Of a stretch of 6,570 nt of DNA, positions 1-6,570 are shown piece after piece. Source of the DNA: an uncultured Christensenella sp. (GTDB taxonomy: Bacteria > Bacillota > Clostridia > Christensenellales > UBA1242). The translations under genes and the position numbers were made by a program. The stretch's first letter is position 1. The number at the start of each line of letters is the position of its first letter. A model generated the notes under the pieces. That model ran no database searches, was not told where the DNA came from, and saw only the letters and a list, made by a program, of their open reading frames with translations. The DNA lies in contig CASFFI010000008.1 in assembly GCA_949293925.1 (NCBI GenBank), forward strand, positions 1 through 6,570, written 5' to 3'.

Positions 1-1
1 A

Positions 2-592
2 GAATTTGAAACTTACGACTTTAATGTTACAATTGATGGTGTTGTGTATTTAGCACAAGTAACAAAAAGAGATGGATTTTTGTTAAATATCAATGGGCAT
101 AACGAAATTGGTGATATTGCAATATCTAATGATAAGGCAGTTGATATTGCACTTTCATTTGCCAAAAAAGTAGGACTTAAAAATATGAATGCCGTATGGT
201 TGGAAGTTGATAATAATTGTGCTTACATCAATTTGGCTTATGTGCAAGATGATGTTATAATGTATCCTGATTTAATTAAAGTCAAAGTTTGTTTAACAAA
301 AGGGAATGTATTGGGTTGGGAAGCAAGAAATTATGCATTTAACCACGTTACTAGAAATGTATCGACTAATCTTAATCCTGCAGATTATGAAGACAAATTA
401 GGATTTGATTATAAATTGCAGGCAATTAATAAATGTGTTATACCTTTAGATGATGGAAAAGAAAGTTTGTGTTTTGAATATATCGTAGAAAAAATGGACG
501 GATTGTATTATATTTATTTAGATGTAAACAAACAAGATATTATAAAAGTTTTAAAAGTTGTAAATTCTAACGGCGTTCAATTAATGGTATAA
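2..592 (+). CDS. ypeB: Spore germination protein YpeB, C-terminal part (5' end outside window)
   Basis: 196 codons and a TAA stop are visible. The frame is open to the left edge, so the true start lies upstream and the GTG at 44 is internal. YpeB is a forespore protein that stabilises, and depends on, the cortex-lytic enzyme SleB; in Bacillus it is processed during germination. Recognition rests on the conserved C-terminal part. Counting from the first visible codon, Y-P-D-L-I-K-V-K-V is at residues 88-96 and E-A-R-N-Y-A-F-N-H at 107-115. A final stretch reads D-G-K-E-S-L-C-F-E-Y, then a Tyr-rich strand, then I-L-K-V near the end. Together these look like two PepSY-type modules, the first incomplete. 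B. subtilis YpeB is about 450 residues, so somewhat less than half is present. In other spore formers sleB precedes ypeB, so sleB is expected just upstream, which is inference. A terminator follows at once, making this the last gene of its transcript. Family assignment is firm; its role in this organism is inferred. Confidence 0.92.
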   Translation, partial: EFETYDFNVTIDGVVYLAQVTKRDGFLLNINGHNEIGDIAISNDKAVDIALSFAKKVGLKNMNAVWLEVDNNCAYINLAYVQDDVIMYPDLIKVKVCLTKGNVLGWEARNYAFNHVTRNVSTNLNPADYEDKLGFDYKLQAINKCVIPLDDGKESLCFEYIVEKMDGLYYIYLDVNKQDIIKVLKVVNSNGVQLMV

Positions 593-597
593 AAAAT

Positions 598-627
598 AAA
601 AAATGTCTAATTTTAGGCATTTTTTTA
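598..627 (+). terminator. Rho-independent terminator after ypeB
   Basis: The hairpin begins six bases after the ypeB stop. The left arm AAATGTCTA (601-609) pairs with TAGGCATTT (614-622), with one G:U wobble (606 with 617) and a loop of about four bases. A run of seven T follows from 620. Adenines before the left arm could extend the stem and would give a T run on the other strand, but no converging gene exists here. The stem is AT-rich, as expected in this genome. Confidence 0.85.
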
Positions 628-746
628 TTAAAAATAATTAAAAATATAATTTTTTATTTATTTTTTTAATTTTTTTAAAATTTTCAATATTTTTTCACTT
701 TATATCAAAAATTTTCTTTTATTTTCAGTGTTATTTGAAAATTATT

Positions 747-769
747 TTATCCATTAAATTATCCATTAA
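747..769. repeat. Tandem 11-bp direct repeat upstream of the giant-gene promoter
   Basis: TTATCCATTAA occurs at 747-757 and again at 759-769, separated by a single A, giving a 12-base period of roughly one helical turn. It lies about 55 bases upstream of the proposed -35 element. The CC dinucleotides stand out in an otherwise A/T background. Two same-facing sites one turn apart could be a regulator binding site, but chance in such biased sequence is also possible. Confidence 0.4.
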
Positions 770-823
770 TTATTTTTTTATATTTTTTAAAATATTTATT
801 TAAGTTGTTTTTTAGTATTTTAA

Positions 824-853
824 TTGATTATTTGAATTATTTTGTGATAAAAT
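824..853 (+). promoter_or_regulatory. Probable housekeeping promoter of the giant gene (extended -10)
   Basis: The -35 candidate TTGATT (824-829) matches four of six consensus bases. After an 18-base spacer comes TAAAAT (848-853), five of six, preceded by TG and one base (845-847), which makes an extended -10. Transcription would start near 860 and leave a leader of about 40 bases. In DNA this AT-rich, promoter-like words occur by chance. The TG extension and the position just upstream of a good ribosome binding site are what favour this one. Confidence 0.55.
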
Positions 854-882
854 AAACTATATTGTTACATTCGATAAATTAT

Positions 883-892
883 AGGGGTAGGA
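883..892 (+). promoter_or_regulatory. Ribosome binding site of the giant gene
   Basis: AGGGGTAGGA is the only purine/G-rich stretch in the intergenic region and matches the anti-Shine-Dalgarno sequence in two overlapping registers. It ends seven bases before the ATG at 900. This fixes that ATG as the start; the next in-frame ATG (945) lies inside the signal sequence and has no comparable site. Confidence 0.85.
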
Positions 893-899
893 TTTATTT

Positions 900-977
900 A
901 TGGTAAAGAATAAATTTTATAAGGGTGTTTTCATCGCGACAATTATGTTCGCCTTTTTAGGCGTGTTTTTTGGTGCG
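900..977 (+). other. N-terminal signal sequence of the giant protein
   Basis: Residues 1-8 carry three lysines (K3, K5, K8). An uninterrupted hydrophobic core follows at residues 9-26 (G-V-F-I-A-T-I-M-F-A-F-L-G-V-F-F-G-A). This is a normal Sec signal layout. The cleavage site is uncertain: it could fall after A26, or after A37 in T-T-S-A-L-S. The basic pair R30-K31 just after the core is slightly unusual for a cleaved signal and leaves an uncleaved anchor possible. No lipobox cysteine is present. Confidence 0.8.
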
Positions 978-3900
978 TCATTTAACAGAAAATCTATTAC
1001 AACTTCTGCATTAAGTTATGGCACAAAAACTGATTATTATTCACAAGAATATGCAGACGCTGAAAATCATAAAACAATCTTTTCATTAGAAAAGGTTTAT
1101 TACAACCCTGAATATGCAAACATTGCTAACACAGGCGCTAATAACATATTGGGTTCTAACTTAACTCAAGATTCACAATTTGGTTATAGTCTTGAAAATA
1201 ATAATTTTTATAATATTCAAAAAAGGGTTGGAACTGATTTATTTAATAAGTATGTAGTTGACAATAATGACTTTGTATTTTTATCAAATTCTAATTCGAA
1301 AATTATAGATGGTTATAATTATCAAGAATATATGCTTATGACTTTGGGTGGATATTACCTTGAAGACCCTTTATCAATTGATACTCTTAAAACAAATGCT
1401 TCAGTAGTTGATGGTGGCAATAATATTGGGGCATCGCTTTATAACATAAATATAACTCTATACATAAACGGTGTAATTCAGACAAATGTAATTCCTAGAT
1501 ATAGAAGTTATACTGTAAATGGTAGAGATTATTGTGATTTGGTTTGGTTTTTTAATCTTAACACTTTTTTAGATTCAAATTCTAATCCTATAACTGGTTA
1601 TTACAAATTTGACATTAGTTACGGCTATCGCAGTGGAGACTATACTTATGCCACAAAAACTTATGACTTTGGATTCTATTTAATAAATGCAGACTCGTAC
1701 AACCAAACTATAAATAATACAGGTTATAATTCTGCACCAGAATTTTATTTGGCAGATGATTTAACTAATGCTAATAATTTTTCTAACGAAGATACTAATT
1801 TTGATTTTAATTTAGGAAGTAGTAAAAATTTACCGACACTTACGTACGATTACACATTATTTAATTTAAGGTACGCTTATGTTAAATACAATGTTACTTA
1901 TAATGTTGAAGTAAATTATGTTAAAGAAAATTCAACAGATTATATCGAGATTACAACTTCTGCTTTAAGTAAAACCACTACCTATCGCTATGCTATGTAT
2001 AATAGCAAAAACAATATTCATTTATTAACTTTAGTGTTTAGTGATGTGGGCAAATATACATTTAACTTTAATTACATATATACCGGCTTTTTAGCGGAAG
2101 GTATAAATGGGTCAGTCATTATTGAAGACGATAATTTAGTTAAAAATTTTGATTTGGACATAAATGGGTATTCGCTTGTTTATGCAAAAACTGATTATTA
2201 TCAAGCGGATTTAAGATATTATAATTTTTCTGATGATGGTATATCAAATTTAATTGTCGTAGGTGGTTACGAAGAAGTTGATGGAAAGAGTTTCATAGGT
2301 TGGGAATATGATTCAATTTTGGAAAGGAAAATTCTTACAGAAACAGAATTTGATAGTTCGTTATCTTTAGGGTTAAAGTATGAAACTAGCAAATCTTCAA
2401 TGAGAACAGGTACAGCAGAAAGTGTTGAAACTGGTGAAAAAAATCTTGTAAATTCAACTGACAATTATGATACTATTATAGAAAATTTATCTAACAGTTA
2501 TTTAGAACAGATAGATAAAGAAAGTTATTTTGCTAGAACTAATCAAGGTGGATTGTGGCTAGATTTATATGGAGAATTTGATTTAGATTATTGCAAATAT
2601 TATTTTAGTGCAACTTTACCTGAGAGTTTACCTAATAGTGCAAGTGAATATTTAAGTTATACTAAAGGTCAAATGTTTAGTGGAATTGGGTATTATGTTT
2701 TAATAGTTAGATATTCAAATGCAGACAATAGCAATTTAAAAGGAACGCAAGCGTTTGCTTTTAGAGTTTCTTCAAAGTCTCCAAATGTAAAAATTTGGGC
2801 TACTAATGAAGCAAATCTACCAGATAACGAAGATTCAAGCACTAGAATTTATACAGATGGTATTACTAATAAAAACGTATATTTGACTTGGAATGAAAGC
2901 GGAAGATTTGAAAGCGTTATTAGTGCAACATATTATTATTCATCTACCTATCAAGATGAAAATTCTATAATTAATAATACCTCTTACACATATCAAAATA
3001 AAGGCGGATTATTCACTCAAAACGGAACATATTATGTAGTAGTTAATTATTCATCAAAGTCAAAAACAATGTATTTCTTTACTATTGATAAAACTCCTAT
3101 ATCAAATATAAGAATTTTGGGGGTGAAATCAACTATTATTAATGGTTACACTTCTTATCAATTAGAAAGAAATGATGATGGTTCTTTAAAAGATTATTCA
3201 TCTAAAGCGATGGTCAATACTAGCATTACTTTAACTTGGGATGACAAAACTTTAAGCGGAGCAAAGATTAATGCTTATTATAGATTTATTCCTTTTATTG
3301 TAGATAATTCAAAATCTGTACAAACTATTATTTCTAATAATGAAGTTTGGATTAATACTACTTATAAAATAGGTGCTATATCTGAAAATGTGGCTATATC
3401 AAAACCTAAAAGTATGACAACTTCATCAATAGACGCTGACAATGTTTTATCTGCAAGTGGTATTTATTTGTTTACTCTTGAAGACGAGGCAGGAAATATT
3501 GCAAATTATATGATTGTAATTGACAACATCAAAAATCAATATATGTTCTATGATGATTTAGGTTCAATAATTAATATTGATAGTTTCAATTACATATTGA
3601 ATAATGATATAACAATATCTTATGGTTCTCACAAATCTGTAAATATTGGAAATGTAAATTCAATAGATTATTTAGTTGATTATATTAACTTTTTATACAA
3701 TAATTCATCAAATTCTATCAACTATGCACCAAATAATAACATAACTAACATTGCTGTATTAAAATCAGCATTTAAAACTTATGATGATAATTATTATTAT
3801 GTAGTAAAAAATAATAATATTTTATTAAATAGCATTACTAATAACGCTAGTTTACAAAAAGAAGTTGTCATTGATGCTAATAAAGATTATTCTGTTAAAG

Positions 3901-6570
3901 CATCTGACTTAAATTTAGATGATTTAGAAGGCTTATATTCATTTTATTTAGTTGCAGAAAACCAAACTAATTTAAGTGATATAACAAATAGTGTTAATAA
4001 TTTTACTTTTGAAATAAATTATGACAATTCTAAAGGAAGATTTTATTCAAACAATGTTTCAAACAGTAATGAGTTGTATTACTATTCACCAAAGATTACA
4101 ACTTTCTATTTTGAAGTCGATAGATCGCAATCTGTAGATATAAATAATTTTGACGGAAATTTAAATGATTTAATTAAAATTTCTGGGCAGTTTTATGAAA
4201 TTGTAGGCAGATATACTTTTAATGGTTCAAAATATATCAATATTGACAACAATCAAGAGTATTTAGGAAATGTTGAAAATCTTATTATGTGCGATGATTT
4301 GTCCGCTGAACAAAACAAGTCTGTTTTAAATTCTTCAAATGTTTCAAACGCAGATTTAGTTACATTTAGGTGGATTAATAGTGGAATTGCCAAATATACT
4401 ATTTCAAAATTAGTTTATTCTTATTATCCATTAAATTACGATAGTTCAAGTAGAAATTATCCTTATGCTGAAACACCTGCAAGTGGATATTCAAATATTG
4501 ATTTAATAGAAGGGTCTTCGACAATAGAAATAGATGGAGAAGTATATAATGTAAGTGCACCTTTGCACACTATACAGACTACTTTTGTAGATGAAAATCA
4601 CAATTCAGTTGTCAAAACTGTTACCGCTCCAGGTATGTATGTTATTACTAGACAATATGTAGGGTCTTTAGAAAGTTTTGCAGATGATAATGATGATTTA
4701 ATACGCACTTATGTAATTTTTGTTGATAGAAATGGTATTGTCCATTATGAATCAAACGAAAGATTGGGCGCTTTTATTAGTGTATCTTGGGGAGATGATT
4801 TAAATAATGTTATTTTTGATAACTTTAATTTAACACTTTCAGATGACGCATTAATAAACGGGAATACTTATAATTATTTAACTACTGATATTATGCCTGC
4901 TGTTTTGAATATTTCAGCAAGCAAATACTATGATGAATTTGGTATCAGAACATACAACACATTGATTGCAAATATGCAATTAAAGTTAAGTATTTATTAT
5001 TACGAATCTGGTACAAATAATCCTTATAGTGAAATTCTTTTAAAAGAACTAATAGTTGATGAAAATGGCTTAATTGATTTATCTAACGTTGAATACTTAA
5101 ATAAATCAGGAGTGTACGAATTTGTATTAACAGATGGAATTGGTGGTTATACTGAAAATTGGACAAAATCTTCAGGAAACGAATTTAGATTTGCTATCAC
5201 TGTTTCTCCTAAAGAAATAGAGATTGATAAATATTATGCAGTAAATTTTGATAACATATTAAATGCGGATAATTCATTAAATGAAGTATTTAGACTTAAT
5301 TCAAAGAGCACTACAAATCAAAATTATTTAATATTTGAGTTTGAAGAAAATTATTCAGCAAATCCAAGCATTAAATATGACAGTGTTGACCCTAGTTCAA
5401 TTAAAATATTCAAAGACGATGTTGAAATTTTTGCTTGGTCAACAGAAAATTTTGATAACGGAACAATAAAAGTAGTAAAGGCAGTTGATACACCTTGGAA
5501 ATACTACATAATATTAGATTGTTCTAGTGTAAATGCGGGCGAAACTTCAACTTATACTATTTATTGTCATAAATATAGTGATAAGTCTGCTTATGAAAAT
5601 TTGCAATATTTTGAAACTTATCAAGATGTTATAATAGACAAACAACCAGATGATATAAATATTGATAATCTAATTTCAAATGATAATCAAATTAATAATT
5701 ATTTCGTACAACTATATAATCAAGGCGAAATTTTAAGTATTGTAAAAACAAATAATTCAAGTTATTTTGATAATCAAAATGCTTATTATTCTACAAAGTT
5801 AAGTTATGATTATTTGTTGCCTGCAAATGAAAACACATCTTTTGCAAGTGACGGTTTAGAAAAAGTATTTATAAGAGCAATTAATATTTCTTCTAGCGAC
5901 AGATATAAATCTTTGTCATTATTGCCTTCTGAAGCTGAGTACTATTCAAATGTTGGTAATAGATATTTGAATTTTTCAGAAAATCAAACAGATTACAATG
6001 CTGTTATATTTAGTTCATACACAAATTTAAATCTTCCTAGAACTTATGGTCAATTAATAAATCAAATTTTTAATATATCTGAAAATAATTTTTATGAAAT
6101 AATAGAAAAAGATTTTGCGGGTAATTACACATCATATTTAATTTATTTAATAAATGCAGATACCCTATCGAATTCAATATCTAATAATGGCAACACTGTT
6201 CAACATAATTCAAATACAACATTTTATTTAGATAGTATTGAAGGAAATTTCGATATAAATTTATTTGATTACTCTAGTTACATTACAATCAACAATGCTT
6301 CTTCAACTAAATCTTTTGAAAAACTAATAAGTACGCATACCCTTATAAATGATTTAAAAGATGAAATAGTTGAATTCATAATTAATAATGACAGTCAAAA
6401 TTATACTTTGACTTTGTGGAATAGACTTGGAGCAAATTATTCAATCAATTTAAATTATTACACTCAAAGAATTGAATTAAATTTAAATACAGTTCAAGCT
6501 GTTCAACAAAACGAAAATTGGATATTAGATTTAACTAATGTCAACACTCACATTGGTGAAGCAAATTGCA
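900..6570 (+). CDS. Giant secreted/surface protein with divergent Ig-like repeats (3' end outside window)
   Basis: I read this frame codon by codon and found no stop through 1,890 codons, so the gene runs off the right edge. The ATG is set by the ribosome binding site and followed by an export signal (residues 1 to about 26). Residues 40-545 are beta-rich with no clear module, including a hydrophilic, probably disordered stretch at about 493-524. Five Ig-like modules follow: about 649-735, 736-876, 901-1042, 1150-1283 and 1290-1443. Residues 1444-1890 are looser, with another D-F-A-G-N turn at 1738-1742. Composition is heavy in Asn, Tyr, Ser, Asp and Ile. Cysteine is rare (about six, at residues 212, 565, 1131, 1541, 1556 and 1890). 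No catalytic motif, coiled coil or internal membrane segment is apparent. The protein is presumably exported and displayed on or released from the cell, as an adhesin or structural stalk, but no specific family or ligand can be named. It appears to be transcribed separately from ypeB. The reading frame is certain, export is likely, and function is unknown. Confidence 0.9.
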   Translation, partial: MVKNKFYKGVFIATIMFAFLGVFFGASFNRKSITTSALSYGTKTDYYSQEYADAENHKTIFSLEKVYYNPEYANIANTGANNILGSNLTQDSQFGYSLENNNFYNIQKRVGTDLFNKYVVDNNDFVFLSNSNSKIIDGYNYQEYMLMTLGGYYLEDPLSIDTLKTNASVVDGGNNIGASLYNINITLYINGVIQTNVIPRYRSYTVNGRDYCDLVWFFNLNTFLDSNSNPITGYYKFDISYGYRSGDYTYATKTYDFGFYLINADSYNQTINNTGYNSAPEFYLADDLTNANNFSNEDTNFDFNLGSSKNLPTLTYDYTLFNLRYAYVKYNVTYNVEVNYVKENSTDYIEITTSALSKTTTYRYAMYNSKNNIHLLTLVFSDVGKYTFNFNYIYTGFLAEGINGSVIIEDDNLVKNFDLDINGYSLVYAKTDYYQADLRYYNFSDDGISNLIVVGGYEEVDGKSFIGWEYDSILERKILTETEFDSSLSLGLKYETSKSSMRTGTAESVETGEKNLVNSTDNYDTIIENLSNSYLEQIDKESYFARTNQGGLWLDLYGEFDLDYCKYYFSATLPESLPNSASEYLSYTKGQMFSGIGYYVLIVRYSNADNSNLKGTQAFAFRVSSKSPNVKIWATNEANLPDNEDSSTRIYTDGITNKNVYLTWNESGRFESVISATYYYSSTYQDENSIINNTSYTYQNKGGLFTQNGTYYVVVNYSSKSKTMYFFTIDKTPISNIRILGVKSTIINGYTSYQLERNDDGSLKDYSSKAMVNTSITLTWDDKTLSGAKINAYYRFIPFIVDNSKSVQTIISNNEVWINTTYKIGAISENVAISKPKSMTTSSIDADNVLSASGIYLFTLEDEAGNIANYMIVIDNIKNQYMFYDDLGSIINIDSFNYILNNDITISYGSHKSVNIGNVNSIDYLVDYINFLYNNSSNSINYAPNNNITNIAVLKSAFKTYDDNYYYVVKNNNILLNSITNNASLQKEVVIDANKDYSVKASDLNLDDLEGLYSFYLVAENQTNLSDITNSVNNFTFEINYDNSKGRFYSNNVSNSNELYYYSPKITTFYFEVDRSQSVDINNFDGNLNDLIKISGQFYEIVGRYTFNGSKYINIDNNQEYLGNVENLIMCDDLSAEQNKSVLNSSNVSNADLVTFRWINSGIAKYTISKLVYSYYPLNYDSSSRNYPYAETPASGYSNIDLIEGSSTIEIDGEVYNVSAPLHTIQTTFVDENHNSVVKTVTAPGMYVITRQYVGSLESFADDNDDLIRTYVIFVDRNGIVHYESNERLGAFISVSWGDDLNNVIFDNFNLTLSDDALINGNTYNYLTTDIMPAVLNISASKYYDEFGIRTYNTLIANMQLKLSIYYYESGTNNPYSEILLKELIVDENGLIDLSNVEYLNKSGVYEFVLTDGIGGYTENWTKSSGNEFRFAITVSPKEIEIDKYYAVNFDNILNADNSLNEVFRLNSKSTTNQNYLIFEFEENYSANPSIKYDSVDPSSIKIFKDDVEIFAWSTENFDNGTIKVVKAVDTPWKYYIILDCSSVNAGETSTYTIYCHKYSDKSAYENLQYFETYQDVIIDKQPDDINIDNLISNDNQINNYFVQLYNQGEILSIVKTNNSSYFDNQNAYYSTKLSYDYLLPANENTSFASDGLEKVFIRAINISSSDRYKSLSLLPSEAEYYSNVGNRYLNFSENQTDYNAVIFSSYTNLNLPRTYGQLINQIFNISENNFYEIIEKDFAGNYTSYLIYLINADTLSNSISNNGNTVQHNSNTTFYLDSIEGNFDINLFDYSSYITINNASSTKSFEKLISTHTLINDLKDEIVEFIINNDSQNYTLTLWNRLGANYSINLNYYTQRIELNLNTVQAVQQNENWILDLTNVNTHIGEANC
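2844..3104 (+). repeat. Ig-like module 1 of the giant protein (residues 649-735)
   Basis: It opens with N-K-N-V-Y-L-T-W (657-664), followed by a Y-Y-Y strand at 678-680. It closes with N-G-T-Y-Y (708-712) and a strand ending I-D-K-T-P (729-733). The I-D-x-T-P end is a familiar boundary between tandem bacterial Ig-like domains. Fold assignment is by pattern only. Confidence 0.6.
3105..3527 (+). repeat. Ig-like module 2 of the giant protein (residues 736-876)
   Basis: The opening strand N-T-S-I-T-L-T-W (773-780) has the same spacing as in module 1, and a Y-Y pair follows at 793-794. The closing part is the clearest in the protein: S-G-I-Y (853-856), D-E-A-G-N (862-866), then a strand ending V-I-D (873-875). 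This closing signature is typical of Ig-like domains in Gram-positive surface proteins. The module is longer than module 1, with an inserted Ser/Thr/Ile-rich stretch in the middle. Confidence 0.65.
3600..4025 (+). repeat. Ig-like module 3 of the giant protein (residues 901-1042)
   Basis: N-N-D-I-T-I-S-Y (901-908) matches the opening strand of modules 1 and 2 position for position, with Tyr in place of Trp. An Asn-rich low-complexity stretch lies at about 934-950. The closing strand has G-L-Y (1011-1013) and ends F-E-I-N-Y-D (1037-1042). The D-x-A-G-N turn is missing, so this is a degenerate copy. Confidence 0.45.
4347..4748 (+). repeat. Ig-like module 4 of the giant protein (residues 1150-1283)
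   Basis: It opens with N-A-D-L-V-T-F-R-W (1150-1158), one residue longer than modules 1 and 2, followed by N-S-G (1160-1162) and Y-S-Y-Y (1173-1176). It closes with A-P-G-M-Y (1243-1247) and a strand ending V-I-F-V-D (1272-1276). The turn between the closing strands is an acidic D-D-N-D-D stretch instead of D-x-A-G-N. Confidence 0.5.
4767..5228 (+). repeat. Ig-like module 5 of the giant protein (residues 1290-1443)
   Basis: It opens with G-A-F-I-S-V-S-W (1290-1297) and has a late Y-Y-Y strand (1366-1368). It closes with S-G-V-Y (1403-1406), T-D-G (1411-1413) and the strand F-A-I-T-V (1431-1435). A long insertion separates the opening strand from the Y-Y-Y strand, so this stretch may be two merged or degenerate modules. 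Confidence 0.45.

Larger units (their letters stand above)
593..899. other. AT-rich intergenic region between ypeB and the giant gene
   Basis: These 307 bases carry no plausible reading frame and are almost wholly A and T, with several long T runs between 640 and 720. They hold the ypeB terminator at the left end and, near the middle, two copies of an 11-base direct repeat. The promoter and ribosome binding site of the giant gene lie at the right end. A weak 7-bp inverted repeat (721-727 with 736-742, 8-base loop) is also present but has only one G:C pair. Nothing resembling a riboswitch or other structured RNA is visible between 630 and 740. Confidence 0.8.

Noticed and set aside
44..592. 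GTG at 44 as the start of ypeB
   Set aside because: The frame is open upstream to the window edge, no ribosome binding site precedes the GTG, and YpeB is normally much longer. The codon is internal.
640..700. Long T-rich runs as a further terminator or a replication-origin-like element
   Set aside because: No GC-containing stem is associated, and there are no DnaA-box-like or iterated sites. They look like plain AT-rich spacer.
721..742. Inverted repeat ATTTTCA/TGAAAAT as a second terminator or operator
   Set aside because: It has only one G:C pair, an 8-base loop and no clean T run after it, and such repeats are expected by chance in this base composition.
832..863. Alternative promoter TTGAAT (832-837) with TATATT (858-863)
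   Set aside because: The spacer would be 20 bases, too long for a typical housekeeping promoter. The 824-853 pair has better spacing and an extended -10.
2267..2464. 65-codon open frame on the minus strand
   Set aside because: It lies wholly inside the giant plus-strand gene, has no convincing ribosome binding site and its translation resembles no known protein. It is a shadow frame.
900..6570. Mollicute-type genetic code (TGA read as Trp) because of the extreme AT content
   Set aside because: No in-frame TGA occurs in about 1,890 codons while TGG is used for more than a dozen tryptophans, and the neighbouring gene belongs to a spore-forming lineage.
900..6570. Toxin, CRISPR, phage or defence-system content in the large gene
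   Set aside because: No nuclease, ATPase, toxin or phage structural motif was seen, and there are no spaced identical repeats. The sequence reads as Asn/Tyr/Ser-rich beta-strand surface protein throughout.

Overview
The window is very AT-rich (by eye about a quarter to 30% GC). It looks like a chromosomal piece of a low-GC, spore-forming member of the Bacillota, most likely a clostridial lineage. The main taxonomic clue is the first gene. It is the C-terminal part of YpeB, a protein that works with the cortex-lytic enzyme SleB in spore germination and is known from endospore formers. The large second gene contains more than a dozen TGG tryptophan codons and no in-frame TGA over about 1,890 codons. 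This argues for the standard bacterial code and against a mollicute, despite the base composition. No finer taxonomy can be supported.

Layout: (1) 2-592, 3' end of ypeB, running in from upstream. (2) 593-899, a 307-base AT-rich intergenic gap. It holds a rho-independent terminator directly after ypeB, a short tandem direct repeat, an extended -10 promoter and a ribosome binding site. (3) 900 to beyond 6570, one uninterrupted open reading frame of at least 1,890 codons with no stop inside the window. It has no stop codon in the window, so a caller that requires a complete ORF would miss it, yet it fills about 86% of the sequence.

The large protein starts with a hydrophobic N-terminal export signal. 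The rest is rich in Asn, Tyr, Ser, Asp and Ile, poor in Cys, and shows no enzyme motif. At least five divergent modules of roughly 85-155 residues can be recognised by eye. Each opens with a strand ending in Trp or Tyr (pattern N-x-x-[VI]-x-[LI]-x-[WY]). Each closes with a G-x-Y strand, in one case a D-E-A-G-N turn, and then a strand usually ending in Asp (I-D, V-D or similar). This is the usual look of tandem bacterial Ig-like beta-sandwich domains, so the best description is a giant secreted or surface Ig-like repeat protein (adhesin-like or stalk-like) of unrecognised family. Its C-terminus, where a wall anchor would be expected, lies outside the window.

The two genes share a strand but appear to be separate transcription units, and nothing links them functionally. 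I see no RNA gene, CRISPR array, mobile element, phage gene or defence system.
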